Below are positions 1 through 8,502 of a stretch of 64,000 bases of DNA, piece by piece (position 1 is the stretch's first letter; each line of letters opens with the position of its first letter). This DNA is from Stenotrophomonas bentonitica (GTDB taxonomy: Bacteria > Pseudomonadota > Gammaproteobacteria > Xanthomonadales > Xanthomonadaceae). Where the stretch lies: assembly GCF_013185915.1 (NCBI RefSeq), contig NZ_JAAZUH010000001.1:1798001-1862000 (forward strand), written 5' to 3'. The notes under the pieces were generated by a model. It did not search any database, was not told the origin of the DNA, and worked only from the letters and a program-made list of their open reading frames with translations. Both the position numbers and the translations under genes were made by a program.

Positions 1-934
1 CGGCTTCGGCCAGCGCGGTGAAGTCCACCGAGGCGGTCAGGTCCTGCAGGCCCGGCCACAGGAACACGTCGCTGTGCACGTGGTGGCGGTAGAACGCGCG
101 CACGGTGCCGTCGTCGCGGTCGTCGTTGTAGAACTCGTTGCGCGGGTAGCCGTAGTCGACGAACAGCATCGCGCCACGCTTCAGTCCGCCGGCCACCGCC
201 TGGATCCAGTACGGCAGGTGCGGCAGCAGTTCGGAACGGTAGCCGTCGGCGAAGGGCTTTTCGCGGTAGTGCTCGAGGTGGCGCACTGCCGCGCTCAGCA
301 TCGCGTCGGCCGGCTGCGCGCCGCGCATGAACGCGCCGTTGGCGTCCAGCTCCACGGTTTCCTCATACACCATGCCATCGCGCGCCAGGAAGCGCGGCGT
401 GGGCAGGGCGTCGATCACTTCGTTGGCGAACACCACCCCGTCCCAGTCGTCGTCGAACGGTCCGTCCAGCCATTCCACCAGCGCGAACAGCGGCGGCACC
501 AGCGCCCGCTCCAGGCGCTCGCGCTGGCGTTCGCGCAGGTCCGCACTCGGTTCCAGGATGGCGTAGCGCTCGGGCAGCGCGTCCAGTTCCAGCATGCGCT
601 TGAGCAGGATCTCGGCGAATGCGCCGCTGCCGCCGCCCAGCTCCAGGAACCGCGCTTCCGGCCCGAGCTGCTGCATGACCGGGGCGATCGCATTGGCCAG
701 GGTCGCGGTGAACAGCGGGCCCATTTCCGGCGCGGTGGTGAAGTCGCCAGCCTCGCCGAACTTGCTGGACCCGGCGCTGTAATAGCCCAGCCCGGGCGCG
801 TACAGGCTCAGCTCCATGAACCGGGCAAACGGCATCGCACCGCCGTTGGCGAGGATTTCCGCGCGCAGGGCGGCGGCCAGTTCGTCGCTGTGGGCCAGGG
901 CGTCGGTATCGGGCGTGGGCAGTGAAGAATGCAT
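1..934 (-). CDS. MidA-family SAM-dependent methyltransferase (3' end outside window)
   Basis: Partial gene. It starts with ATG at 934 and runs off the left edge after about 311 codons, so only the C-terminal end is missing. The glycine-rich SAM-binding loop FLELGGGSGAFAEILL lies about 90 residues in, and the stretch FANEVIDALPTPRF is typical of the MidA/NDUFAF7 family (DUF185). In eukaryotes that family methylates an arginine of a complex I subunit; the bacterial substrate is not settled. It is divergent from the pteridine reductase gene with about 55 bp between the two starts, so the promoters must lie back to back. Family assignment is firm; the function in this organism is inferred. Confidence 0.85.
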   Translation of the reverse strand, partial: MHSSLPTPDTDALAHSDELAAALRAEILANGGAMPFARFMELSLYAPGLGYYSAGSSKFGEAGDFTTAPEMGPLFTATLANAIAPVMQQLGPEARFLELGGGSGAFAEILLKRMLELDALPERYAILEPSADLRERQRERLERALVPPLFALVEWLDGPFDDDWDGVVFANEVIDALPTPRFLARDGMVYEETVELDANGAFMRGAQPADAMLSAAVRHLEHYREKPFADGYRSELLPHLPYWIQAVAGGLKRGAMLFVDYGYPRNEFYNDDRDDGTVRAFYRHHVHSDVFLWPGLQDLTASVDFTALAEA

Positions 935-989
935 GGTGCAGGCGATTGCGGTGACAATGCACAGCATAGCCGAGCCGCAAGGAGCCCCG

Positions 990-1727
990 ATGACCGCCAC
1001 CACACCCGTCGTGCTGATCACCGGCAGCGCGCGCCGGATCGGCGCCGCGATTGCCCGCCAGTTCCATTCCTGTGGCTGGTCGGTAGTGCTGCACGCCAAC
1101 ACCTCCACCACCGAGCTGCAGCAGATGGCCTTCGACCTGGACATGCTGCGCCCGGGCAGCGTGCTGGCCCTGCAGGCCGACCTGCGCGACGCCGAGGCCC
1201 TGCCCGACCTGGTCGAACAGACCGTGGCCCAGTTCGGCCGGCTGGACGCGCTGGTCAACAACGCCTCCAACTTCTACCCCACCCTGCTCGGCCAGATCAC
1301 CGCCGACCAGTGGGACGACCTGTTTGCGGTCAACGCCCGTGCCCCGCTGCTGCTGGCCCAGGCGGCGGCCCCGCAGCTGCGCCGCCATCAGGGCTGCATC
1401 GTCAACCTCACCGACCTGCACGGCACCCAGCCGATGCGCGACCACCCGGTCTATGCGGCGGCCAAGGCGGCACTGGAGATGGTCACCCGCTCGCTGGCGC
1501 TGGAGCTCGCGCCCAAGGTCCGGGTCAATGCAGTGGCGCCCGGCGCGATCCTCTGGCCCGAACAGGGCAAGGACGACTATGCGCAGCAGGCGCTGCTGGC
1601 GCGCACCCCGCTGGGGCGTACCGGCACGGTGGAGGAGATCGCCGAGGCGGTGTATTGGCTGGTCAATGACGCCCCGTTTGTGACCGGGCACACGTTGCGG
1701 GTCGATGGGGGGCGGATGTTGTCGTGA
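990..1727 (+). CDS. Pteridine reductase, short-chain dehydrogenase family (FolM/PTR1-like)
   Basis: A 245-residue SDR enzyme. The N-terminal TGSARRIG fits the TGxxxRxG signature that separates pteridine reductases from ordinary SDRs. The usual catalytic Ser is replaced by Asp (LTDLHG), followed 13 residues later by the Tyr of YAAAK; this Asp-Tyr-Lys spacing is that of trypanosomatid PTR1. Expected role is NADPH-dependent reduction of dihydro- or quinonoid pterins (dihydrofolate or dihydromonapterin). ATG at 990 was chosen because AAGGAG sits 5 bp upstream and the Rossmann strand begins right after it. folK, another pteridine enzyme, converges on it from the right. Confidence 0.85.
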   Translation: MTATTPVVLITGSARRIGAAIARQFHSCGWSVVLHANTSTTELQQMAFDLDMLRPGSVLALQADLRDAEALPDLVEQTVAQFGRLDALVNNASNFYPTLLGQITADQWDDLFAVNARAPLLLAQAAAPQLRRHQGCIVNLTDLHGTQPMRDHPVYAAAKAALEMVTRSLALELAPKVRVNAVAPGAILWPEQGKDDYAQQALLARTPLGRTGTVEEIAEAVYWLVNDAPFVTGHTLRVDGGRMLS

Positions 1728-1745
1728 TGCCGGGCATCGCCTGGA

Positions 1746-1767
1746 GCCGGCCGGCGGCCGGCACTAC
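1746..1767 (-). repeat. SMAG-type REP palindrome overlapping the folK stop codon
   Basis: Seven-bp stem GCCGGCC/GGCCGGC with a 3-nt loop, followed by ACTAC, i.e. GTAG at the 5' end on the minus strand. This is the form of Stenotrophomonas SMAG elements. The TAG of the GTAG terminus is the folK stop codon (1764-1766). It lies between two convergent genes and could also act as a transcription barrier. Confidence 0.8.
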
Positions 1768-2246
1768 AGTTCGACTACTTCGAAGGGGTCGCCGAACTGT
1801 TTGTGCGCCTTCCACAACGCGGCCAGGTCCAGCTTGCTGACCGGATCCACGAAGTCCGGCGCGATGTCTGCCAGCGGCTTCAGCACGAAGGCGTGCTTCA
1901 GCTCGGGGCGCGGAATGCGCAGGTGGCCGGGGCCTTCCACGATCAGGTCACCGTAGAACACCACGTCGATGTCCAGGGTCCGGTCGCTGAAACGCGGCCC
2001 GCTGCGGTCGCGGCCGTGCGCGTCTTCCACCGCATGCAGCCAGGTGTCCAGCGCCTCCAGTGGCATGTCGGTTTCCAGCGCCACCGCATTGTTGAGGAAG
2101 GCCGGGCCGTCGAACCCCACCGCGGCGGTGCGGTAGGCCGGGGACACCCGGATATCGCCGAAACGCTGGCGCAGCACGGCCACCGCGGCGTGAAGATGCT
2201 GTTGCGGCTGCAGGTTGCTGCCCAGGCTCAGGAGCACAGTGGTCAT
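1764..2246 (-). CDS. folK: 2-amino-4-hydroxy-6-hydroxymethyldihydropteridine diphosphokinase
   Basis: A 160-residue HPPK. It transfers pyrophosphate from ATP to 6-hydroxymethyl-dihydropterin in folate synthesis. The N-terminus TTVLLSLGSN, the central GPRFSDRTLDIDVVFYGD and the following LRIPRPELKHAFVLKPL are the family hallmarks; the two Asp of LDID bind the Mg ions. I start at the ATG at 2246 because SLGSN normally lies within the first ten residues; an upstream in-frame start at 2294 would add a non-homologous 16 residues. Length is normal. It faces the pteridine reductase gene, so two pteridine genes converge. Confidence 0.95.
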   Translation of the reverse strand: MTTVLLSLGSNLQPQQHLHAAVAVLRQRFGDIRVSPAYRTAAVGFDGPAFLNNAVALETDMPLEALDTWLHAVEDAHGRDRSGPRFSDRTLDIDVVFYGDLIVEGPGHLRIPRPELKHAFVLKPLADIAPDFVDPVSKLDLAALWKAHKQFGDPFEVVEL

Positions 2247-2330
2247 GGTATTCAGCGTACGTGGGGCGAATCCACACGGGACCAACAGGGTCACCGCATA
2301 GAATCGGGGTGCACATCATAGGACACCGAC

Positions 2331-3065
2331 ATGACCTATTGCGTCGGCATTGCGGTGGATGAAGGCCTGGTCTTCGCCGCCGATACCCGTACCAACGCGT
2401 CGCTGGACGACGTTCGCGTGCACCGCAAGCTGCACGAATTCGAGTTCCCCGGCCAGGCCAGCTTCGTGATCATGGCCGCCGGCAACCTCGCCACCACCCA
2501 GTTGCTGATCTCGCGGCTGCACCGCGACGTGGAGGAACAGCGGCCGGAAAACCTGCTCGCCTACCGGCACCTGTTCGAGGTCGCCGAGTACGTGGGCCGG
2601 GTGCTGGTCGACAGCCAGGTCAAATGCAGCAACCCCGAGCACGGCCACGACGGGGTCAACACCCAGGCCACGCTGATCCTGGGCGGCCAGGTCGGCGGCG
2701 AGCATCCGGGGCTGTACATGATCTACCCGCTGGGCAACGCGATCGCCGCCTCGCCGGAGACGCCGTTCCTGCAGATCGGCGAGTCCAAGTACGGCAAGCC
2801 GATCCTGGACCGCATCATCCGCCCGCAGACCCGCCTGGATGACGCCGCACGCACCGCGATCGTGTCGCTGGATTCCACCATCCGCTCCAACCTGTCGGTC
2901 GGCCTGCCGGTGGACCTGGTGCTGCTGCGCGCCGGCGACCTGCACATCAGCCACCGCATGCGGCTGGCCGGCGACAGTCCCTTGTATGCGGAGATCCATG
3001 GCAACTGGTCGCGGCGCCTGGAACAGGCGGTGGCGTCACTTCCAAGGTTTCCCTGGGAGGGGTGA
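2331..3065 (+). CDS. Anbu, proteasome-like T1 peptidase
   Basis: A 244-residue member of the Anbu (ancestral beta-subunit) branch of N-terminal nucleophile peptidases. After Met removal Thr1 (MTYCVG) is the nucleophile, with Asp17 in AADTRTN and Lys32 in HRKLHEF at the positions expected for a T1 active site. No propeptide is present. AGGA lies upstream of the ATG. In many bacteria Anbu genes sit with a transglutaminase-like protein, an alpha-E protein and an ATP-grasp protein; none of those is here. The neighbours are folK (divergent) and a sensor kinase whose stop codon directly abuts this one. Substrate unknown. Confidence 0.88.
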   Translation: MTYCVGIAVDEGLVFAADTRTNASLDDVRVHRKLHEFEFPGQASFVIMAAGNLATTQLLISRLHRDVEEQRPENLLAYRHLFEVAEYVGRVLVDSQVKCSNPEHGHDGVNTQATLILGGQVGGEHPGLYMIYPLGNAIAASPETPFLQIGESKYGKPILDRIIRPQTRLDDAARTAIVSLDSTIRSNLSVGLPVDLVLLRAGDLHISHRMRLAGDSPLYAEIHGNWSRRLEQAVASLPRFPWEG

Positions 3066-4577
3066 TCACCCCAACGCGTCGGCCACCGAACGAAACACCT
3101 GCTGCATTTCCAGCGGCTTGCGCAGCACGTGGACGTTCACGCCGGTGGGGTATTCCTGCACTGGGGCCGGTTCGTCCACGTCTTCCAGCACCAGCGCGGG
3201 GCCGTGGTAGCCCAGGGCTGCCATTTCATCGAGCAGGTGGCCGGCCGAGAGCAGCTTGTCTCCGGCGTCGGCAATGACCAGCGCCGGCATCGCTTCCTGC
3301 TGCATCCAGCGCAGCGCCGCGCCGCCGTCGGAGGCCAGCTGCAGGTGGTAGCCCTGGCTGGACAGCGCGTTGCCCAGCAGCGAGAGCCGGGTCGCCTCGC
3401 CGTCCACCACCAGGATCGACTGCCCGGTACCGGCCGCCACCGGCTGAACCAGCGGCACCTCCTCGACGACCTCGGCGCGGACCGGCAGCAGCAGCACGAA
3501 GCAGCTGCCGGCGCCCGGCGTGCTGGCGACCTGGATGCTGCCCTTGGCGCCCTCGACGATGCGCTTGCATGAAATCAGGCCCAGGCCGGTGCCGTTGGGC
3601 TTGGTGGTGAAGAACGGATTGAACAGGCGCGCCATCACCTCCGGTCCCATGCCCACGCCCTCGTCGTTCACCGACAGGCGCAGCCGCTCCGGGCCGCGCG
3701 GATCGGCGTCCGCTTCAGCACGCAGGGTCAGGCGGCCGCCGTCGGGCATGGCCTGGATCGCGTTGAGCGCGAGGTTCAGCAGCACCTGCTGCAGCTCGGT
3801 GTAGTTGGCGTCCACCGCCAGCGCCGGGTCGGCCACCTCCAGGTGCAGGCTGACCTGCGACGGCAGGGTACTGCGCAGCAGCAGTTCGATCGCCTCGAAC
3901 AGGTGCGCGACCTGGATGCGTTCGCGGGTGTTGCGCGACCCGCGCACGAACGACAACATCGACTCGGCCATTTCATGCCCGCGCCGACCGCACTCGGCGA
4001 TCACGTCGGCCAGGTGATGCAGCTGCGGGTCGGGGGTCCGCGCCTTGAGCAGCTCCGGCATGATCAGCAGCGGCTGCAGGATGTTGCGCAGGTCGTGGCT
4101 GAGACCGGCCGCCAGCAGCGACAGGCTTTCCAGCCGCTGCGCGCGCATCAGTTCGGCTTCCACCCGCTGCCGGTCGATCGAACCGCGCGCATCGCGCACC
4201 GCGCGCGCCACTGCCGAGGGCAGCCGCGCCGGCTGGTGCTTGATGATGTAGTCGTTGGCGCCCTGGTGCAGGGCGGCCACCGCGTTTTCTTCGCCCAGGG
4301 TGCCGGAAACGAAGATGAAGGGCAGGTCCGCGTGCCATCCGCGCACGATCTCCAGCGCCTGGGTGCCGGCGAAACCCGGCATGCCCAGTTCGGACAGGAC
4401 GATGTCCGGGGCGAAGCGCAACAGCGCCTCGCGCAGTTCGGCCGCGGTCTCCACCCGCTCGAAACTGGCCTGCAGGCCGGCGTCGAGCATCTGCCGGCTC
4501 ATCAGCGCGGCGTCTTCAGGCGAATCTTCCACCAGCAGGATGCGCAGGTGTCCCAACGAAGACCCGATAGGTGGCAT
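3066..4577 (-). CDS. Hybrid receiver-histidine kinase-receiver protein with altered receivers
   Basis: About 503 residues, no membrane segment. Domains: receiver (about 10-125), HisKA with GLSHDLRN (His161), HATPase with NLALNAIQA, DEGVGMG and GTGLGL, and a C-terminal receiver (about 385-500). In receiver 1 the acidic pair and Lys are present but the acceptor position reads LSELGMPG, so Glu63 replaces Asp (codon GAA). Receiver 2 has VVDGE instead of VDDE and lacks the MP after its Asp, so it too looks degenerate. I chose ATG 4577, preceded by GGGGAGG at a slightly long 11-nt spacing; in-frame ATG 4607 and an upstream start at 4634 are possible. Its stop TGA directly abuts that of Anbu. Partner unknown. 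Confidence 0.85.
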   Translation of the reverse strand: MPPIGSSLGHLRILLVEDSPEDAALMSRQMLDAGLQASFERVETAAELREALLRFAPDIVLSELGMPGFAGTQALEIVRGWHADLPFIFVSGTLGEENAVAALHQGANDYIIKHQPARLPSAVARAVRDARGSIDRQRVEAELMRAQRLESLSLLAAGLSHDLRNILQPLLIMPELLKARTPDPQLHHLADVIAECGRRGHEMAESMLSFVRGSRNTRERIQVAHLFEAIELLLRSTLPSQVSLHLEVADPALAVDANYTELQQVLLNLALNAIQAMPDGGRLTLRAEADADPRGPERLRLSVNDEGVGMGPEVMARLFNPFFTTKPNGTGLGLISCKRIVEGAKGSIQVASTPGAGSCFVLLLPVRAEVVEEVPLVQPVAAGTGQSILVVDGEATRLSLLGNALSSQGYHLQLASDGGAALRWMQQEAMPALVIADAGDKLLSAGHLLDEMAALGYHGPALVLEDVDEPAPVQEYPTGVNVHVLRKPLEMQQVFRSVADALG

Positions 4578-4672
4578 GGCGTACTCGGCCTCCCCGGCCG
4601 GGTTCATGTATGGCGTGAATATACTCCACACCAACGTGAATACGGGGCAGGAGCGGACAGCCCCGCGACATG

Positions 4673-4699
4673 AAAAAGGGCGCGCCCTGCGGCGCGCCC
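4673..4699 (-). terminator. Rho-independent terminator of the BON-domain gene
   Basis: Stem GGGCGCGCC (4678-4686 paired with 4691-4699), 4-nt loop, followed on the minus strand by five T. It sits 24 bp beyond the stop of the BON-domain gene. Confidence 0.9.
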
Positions 4700-4722
4700 C
4701 TCCGAATACGTTCCGGTGCCGA

Positions 4723-5100
4723 TCAGCGCTTGGCGGCAGTGCCGGCGACCGTCAGGGCCTTGGCATCGACGCTCTTCACGCCCTTGATGCCCTTGGCGGT
4801 CATGACCGCCTTGTCATGCTCGGCCTTGGTGGCCACGGTGCCGGACAACGACACCACGCCGTTGACGGTTTCCACCTTCACCTCGGTGCCGGGAACATTG
4901 CTGCTGGCCAGCAGATCGGCCTTGACCTTGGTGGTGATCCAGCTGTCGGTCACCGGCTCGGCCGAGTCATGCTTGTCGGCATGGGTCATGGCGCTGTGGT
5001 CGGTGGTCTTCGGCGGATCCTTGGCCATCGCCGAAGCGGAGCCAAACACCATGCCGAGGGCGAGCGAAGCAGCAAGCAGATTACGCGTAGTGTTGGTCAT
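4723..5100 (-). CDS. BON-domain periplasmic protein (OsmY-like)
   Basis: 125 residues with an N-terminal signal peptide (MTNTTRNLLAASLALGMVFG, cleavage probably after ASAMA) and one BON domain in the C-terminal half (from DSWITTKVKADLLA to about VDAKALTVAG), including GVVSLSGTV. BON domains are thought to contact membranes or envelope components, and OsmY is an osmotic and envelope stress protein. ATG 5100 has GGGAG 9 bp upstream and opens the signal peptide; the upstream extension to 5172 lacks both. Monocistronic with its own terminator. Role inferred from the family only. Confidence 0.85.
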   Translation of the reverse strand: MTNTTRNLLAASLALGMVFGSASAMAKDPPKTTDHSAMTHADKHDSAEPVTDSWITTKVKADLLASSNVPGTEVKVETVNGVVSLSGTVATKAEHDKAVMTAKGIKGVKSVDAKALTVAGTAAKR

Positions 5101-5271
5101 GTGCGGTGTCTCCCTGGTGTGTGCCGCCAGTGTCGGCGGCGATGCGTACACGACACGTCGCCGCCACATCAAATCGCCGTGAACCAGTCAGCTTGAACCC
5201 CAACGGTTCACGTTTCCGCACTGCATCAATTGCAATTATTCTTACTCCACGCACACAGCAAAGGCGATTTC

Positions 5272-6315
5272 ATGAGCGCGATCCTGCAGGTGGGACTGAT
5301 CGGTTACGGCCTGGCCGGCAGCGTGTTCCATGCACCGCTGATCCAGCACACACCGGGGCTGGCGTTGCACGCCATCGTCAGTTCGCAGCGCGACCGCCTG
5401 CTGCGCACGTTCACCGACGTGCACGTGCACGCGCAGGTGGACGACCTGCTGGCCGACCCGGCCGTCGACGCAGTAGTGATCGCCACGCCGAACGAACAGC
5501 ATGCACCGCTTGCACTGGCGGCGTTGCAGGCCGGCAAGCATGTACTGGTGGACAAACCCTTTGCATTGAGCACGGCCGAAGCGCGCAGCGTGGTTGATGC
5601 CGCACGCAGCGCCGAACGCGTGGTCAGCGTGTTCCAGAACCGTCGCTTCGATGCGGATTACCTCAGCCTGCGCGGTGTACTGGAATCCGGTGCATTGGGA
5701 CGGATCGCCGAATGCCATTCGCACTTCGACCGCTTCCGTCCGCAGGTACGCGACCGTTGGCGCGAGAGCGACGCACCGGGCAGCGGCTTGTGGATGGATC
5801 TCGGCCCGCACCTGCTCGACCAGATGCTGCAGCTGTTCGGCTGGCCCGAAGCGATCAGTGCCGACATCGACGCGCAACGCGAAGGCGCACGCAGCGACGA
5901 CTATTTCCACGCCGTGCTGCACTACCCCGGCCTGCGCGCGATCGTGCATGCCGGTTCACTGGTGGCCGCCTCGGCACCGCGCTTCGCGGTGCACGGTAGC
6001 CACGGCAGTTACCTCAAGGACGGCCGCGACGTGCAGGAAGACCAGTTGCGCCAGGGCATCGCACCGGGCGCACCGGGCTGGGGGCTGGACCCGGTGCATG
6101 GGCAGCATGTGCAGGTGGATGACGACGGCAACGTGCAGCGCAGCAGCGTGGACAACGCATTCGGCGACTACCGCCGCTTCTACGCTGCATTCCGCGACGC
6201 GATGGAGGGCGAAGGCGAACCGCCGGTCACGGCCGAACAGGCGCTGCAGCTGATGCGCCTGCTGGAAGCCGGCCGCGAAAGCGCCGACACCGGCCGGCGC
6301 GTGGACCTGCGCTGA
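5272..6315 (+). CDS. Gfo/Idh/MocA-family NAD(P)-dependent oxidoreductase
   Basis: 347 residues. The N-terminal Rossmann fold has GLIGYGLAGS (GxGxxG) and the family's second signature appears as VDKPFALS, a variant of EKP. The C-terminal half carries a conserved WMDLGPHLLDQ stretch with the catalytic-region His. Members oxidise or reduce sugars and polyols; the closest well-known relatives by architecture are YdgJ/YhhX-type proteins, but the substrate cannot be read from sequence. ATG 5272 has AAAGGCG upstream and avoids a 14-residue extension. It converges on gnd with 10 bp between stops. Confidence 0.85.
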   Translation: MSAILQVGLIGYGLAGSVFHAPLIQHTPGLALHAIVSSQRDRLLRTFTDVHVHAQVDDLLADPAVDAVVIATPNEQHAPLALAALQAGKHVLVDKPFALSTAEARSVVDAARSAERVVSVFQNRRFDADYLSLRGVLESGALGRIAECHSHFDRFRPQVRDRWRESDAPGSGLWMDLGPHLLDQMLQLFGWPEAISADIDAQREGARSDDYFHAVLHYPGLRAIVHAGSLVAASAPRFAVHGSHGSYLKDGRDVQEDQLRQGIAPGAPGWGLDPVHGQHVQVDDDGNVQRSSVDNAFGDYRRFYAAFRDAMEGEGEPPVTAEQALQLMRLLEAGRESADTGRRVDLR

Positions 6316-6325
6316 TCGGACCGCG

Positions 6326-7231
6326 TTACTCCTTCATCATCGCGTGGCCGCCGAACTGGTTGCGCAATGCGGAGAGCATGCGGTCGCTGAAGGAATTCTT
6401 TTCGCGCGAGCGCAGGCGTTCCAGCAGCGACAGGGTGATCACCGGTGCCGACACATCCAGGTCGATCGCCTCGGCCACGGTCCAGCGGCCTTCGCCGGAA
6501 TCGGGCACGAACGGGGCGATGCCGTCCAGCTGCGGGTTGCGCTGCAGCGCGTCGGCACTCAGGTCGAGCAGCCACGAGCGCACCACGCTGCCGTGCTGCC
6601 ACGCCTTGGCCACTTCACCCAGGTCCAGGTTGAACTCGGTCTTGCGCTGCATCAGCGCGAAGCCTTCGGCATAGGCCTGCATCATTCCGTACTCGATGCC
6701 GTTGTGGACCATTTTGCAGAAGTGCCCTGCCCCGCTCGGCCCCACGTGCGCCCAGCCACTGTCTTCGGCCGGCGCCAACGTGCGGAAGATCGCACCAATG
6801 CGCTGCACCGCGTCGGTGTCGCCGCCGATCATCAGGCTGTAGCCTTCCTGCAGGCCCCACACGCCGCCGCTGGTGCCGCAGTCGATGTAGGTCACGTCTT
6901 CTTCAAGCAGCTGCTTGGCGCGGCGCATCGAATCCTTGTAATAGGAGTTGCCGCCGTCGATCACCACATCGCCTTCGGACAGGTGCGGCGACAGCGAGGC
7001 CAGGGTCTGGTCGACCACCTCGCCGGCCGGCACCATCAGCCACACCACGCGCGGTACCGACATCTTCGCCAATGCTTCGGCTACGGTCGCACTCACGTCG
7101 AAGCCGCGCTCGGCGGCGCTGGCGCGTGCGGCCTCGCCCGGGTCCACGCCGATCACGCGGTGGCCGCCGCGATGCAGCCGCTCGGCCATGTTGGCGCCCA
7201 TGCGCCCCAGTCCAATCATTGCAATTTCCAT
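6326..7231 (-). CDS. gnd: 6-phosphogluconate dehydrogenase, short (GndA/YqeC-type) form
   Basis: 301 residues, much shorter than the roughly 470-residue E. coli Gnd and typical of the NAD-preferring bacterial form. N-terminal GLGRMGANMAERL is the dinucleotide site; VIDGGNSYYKDS, CGTSGGVWG and KMVHNGIEYGMMQAYAE are the catalytic-region motifs, with Lys and Glu in the expected places. It converts 6-phosphogluconate to ribulose 5-phosphate and CO2. The start lies 3 bp after the stop of the upstream exported-protein gene, so the two are almost surely cotranscribed. Confidence 0.93.
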   Translation of the reverse strand: MEIAMIGLGRMGANMAERLHRGGHRVIGVDPGEAARASAAERGFDVSATVAEALAKMSVPRVVWLMVPAGEVVDQTLASLSPHLSEGDVVIDGGNSYYKDSMRRAKQLLEEDVTYIDCGTSGGVWGLQEGYSLMIGGDTDAVQRIGAIFRTLAPAEDSGWAHVGPSGAGHFCKMVHNGIEYGMMQAYAEGFALMQRKTEFNLDLGEVAKAWQHGSVVRSWLLDLSADALQRNPQLDGIAPFVPDSGEGRWTVAEAIDLDVSAPVITLSLLERLRSREKNSFSDRMLSALRNQFGGHAMMKE

Positions 7232-7234
7232 GAC

Positions 7235-8491
7235 TCACCTCTGCTCGGGTTGCGAATCTATCGATGCTGCCGCGCACTGCTGGAGTTGGGTGTCCACCCA
7301 GCGGCGGTACAGCGTGGTATGCAGGTTGTGCAGGCCCAGCTCGAACGCGAACGGCGTGCGCGGGTTGCGGTCGAGCAGGCGTGCCACGTGATAGCCCACC
7401 GGACGTATACCGCGCGGATGCACATAAATCACGAACCCCTGGTAGAACGGATCGTCCAGCAGGGCGTCCAGTTCAGCCAGCACCGGCTGCTGCCGCGCCG
7501 GCAGCGACGCGCGCAGGGCCGGGTCGCGCTCGAACAGCAGCCGCTCGAAGCGGCGCGGCCCCGGCCCGGGAATCTGGCTGGCCAGCTCCCAGATGCGGCG
7601 ATTGATGCGGTCGTAGTGGGCGAAGCCGCCGTGCGTGCGCAGCGCCTCTCCCGCCGCCGCGCTGACCTCCACCACCACGAAGTTCTCGGCCTGGTTGTTG
7701 ATGTCGTCGAGGAACTGGCGGTCGAACACGTGCTCGATGAAACCTGGCGTGCCGACGAACGCCTGGCGACCCATGCGCGAGGTACGCACCGCCTTGCCGT
7801 CGGCCAGGAATTCCCCGGCGTGCTTTCCGAGCAGGACGCTGTCGGTGTCGTGCAGGGTCAGGAAGGTGCCGATGGAAAGTTCGGCCGGGCTGAACGCCGC
7901 ATCGAAGCCGGCGTCGCCGTACAGCTCGCGCTGGGTCGCCAGCTGTGCGACCTGGCGGCCCACCCCGCACTCGCTGCGCACGCGGCCGTCGTAGAACGCC
8001 TGCAGGGCCGTGCTGTTGCGGCCAGCCGGGTGATAGCCGCGGCCGAGGCTGCGGAAGCCTTCCCAGCCCTGCGCGGCGGCGCCACCGGGGCCGAAGCCGA
8101 TCCAGCCCAGCTGCAGTCCGGAGAAGCGGTAGCCCGGATTGTCCTGCAGCCGGGTGGCGGCGCGCCGGGTCGCGTTGCCCAGTTCGAAGGTGTACGCACA
8201 GACCGTCGCCGGATCGTCGAGCAGGGTGCGCAGGAAGGGCGCCCGCTGCGCCGGTGACCACGCGCGCGGGAGCTGCACGCGCAGGTCGCCGGCCGCCTGC
8301 GCGTCGCGCAGGGTCTCCCGGTCGCAGACCGGGCCACCGTGCACGCGCGGTGCTTCAACATCGGCCTCGCCCAGCTGCCAGCCCAGGCGTTCCAGCAGGG
8401 ATTGCACGCAGTCGGGGGACGCGGCGCTGGTCGCGGCGGGCAGCGACAACACCAGCACGATCGCCAGCACCGGAAGTCGCAGACGCGCCAC
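7235..8491 (-). CDS. Exported protein of unknown function, cotranscribed with gnd
   Basis: 418 residues; I do not recognise a family with certainty. A signal peptide is clear (about residues 1-24, hydrophobic core LAIVLVLSLPAATSAA), so the protein is periplasmic or outer-membrane attached. The mature part has no further membrane segment. Striking conserved-looking stretches are LGWIGFGPGG, GRGYHPAGR, FVGTPGFIEHVFD and VIYVHPRGIRPVGYH. At least five Cys are present, which may form disulfides. Only 3 bp separate its stop from the gnd start. No catalytic signature was identified. Confidence 0.75.
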   Translation of the reverse strand: MARLRLPVLAIVLVLSLPAATSAASPDCVQSLLERLGWQLGEADVEAPRVHGGPVCDRETLRDAQAAGDLRVQLPRAWSPAQRAPFLRTLLDDPATVCAYTFELGNATRRAATRLQDNPGYRFSGLQLGWIGFGPGGAAAQGWEGFRSLGRGYHPAGRNSTALQAFYDGRVRSECGVGRQVAQLATQRELYGDAGFDAAFSPAELSIGTFLTLHDTDSVLLGKHAGEFLADGKAVRTSRMGRQAFVGTPGFIEHVFDRQFLDDINNQAENFVVVEVSAAAGEALRTHGGFAHYDRINRRIWELASQIPGPGPRRFERLLFERDPALRASLPARQQPVLAELDALLDDPFYQGFVIYVHPRGIRPVGYHVARLLDRNPRTPFAFELGLHNLHTTLYRRWVDTQLQQCAAASIDSQPEQR

Positions 8492-8502
8492 CCGGGCTCC
8501 GA

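Noticed and set aside
6344..8257. Long open frame opposite gnd and the exported protein
   Set aside because: Antisense shadow; the two minus-strand proteins have clear start signals and, for gnd, clear motifs.
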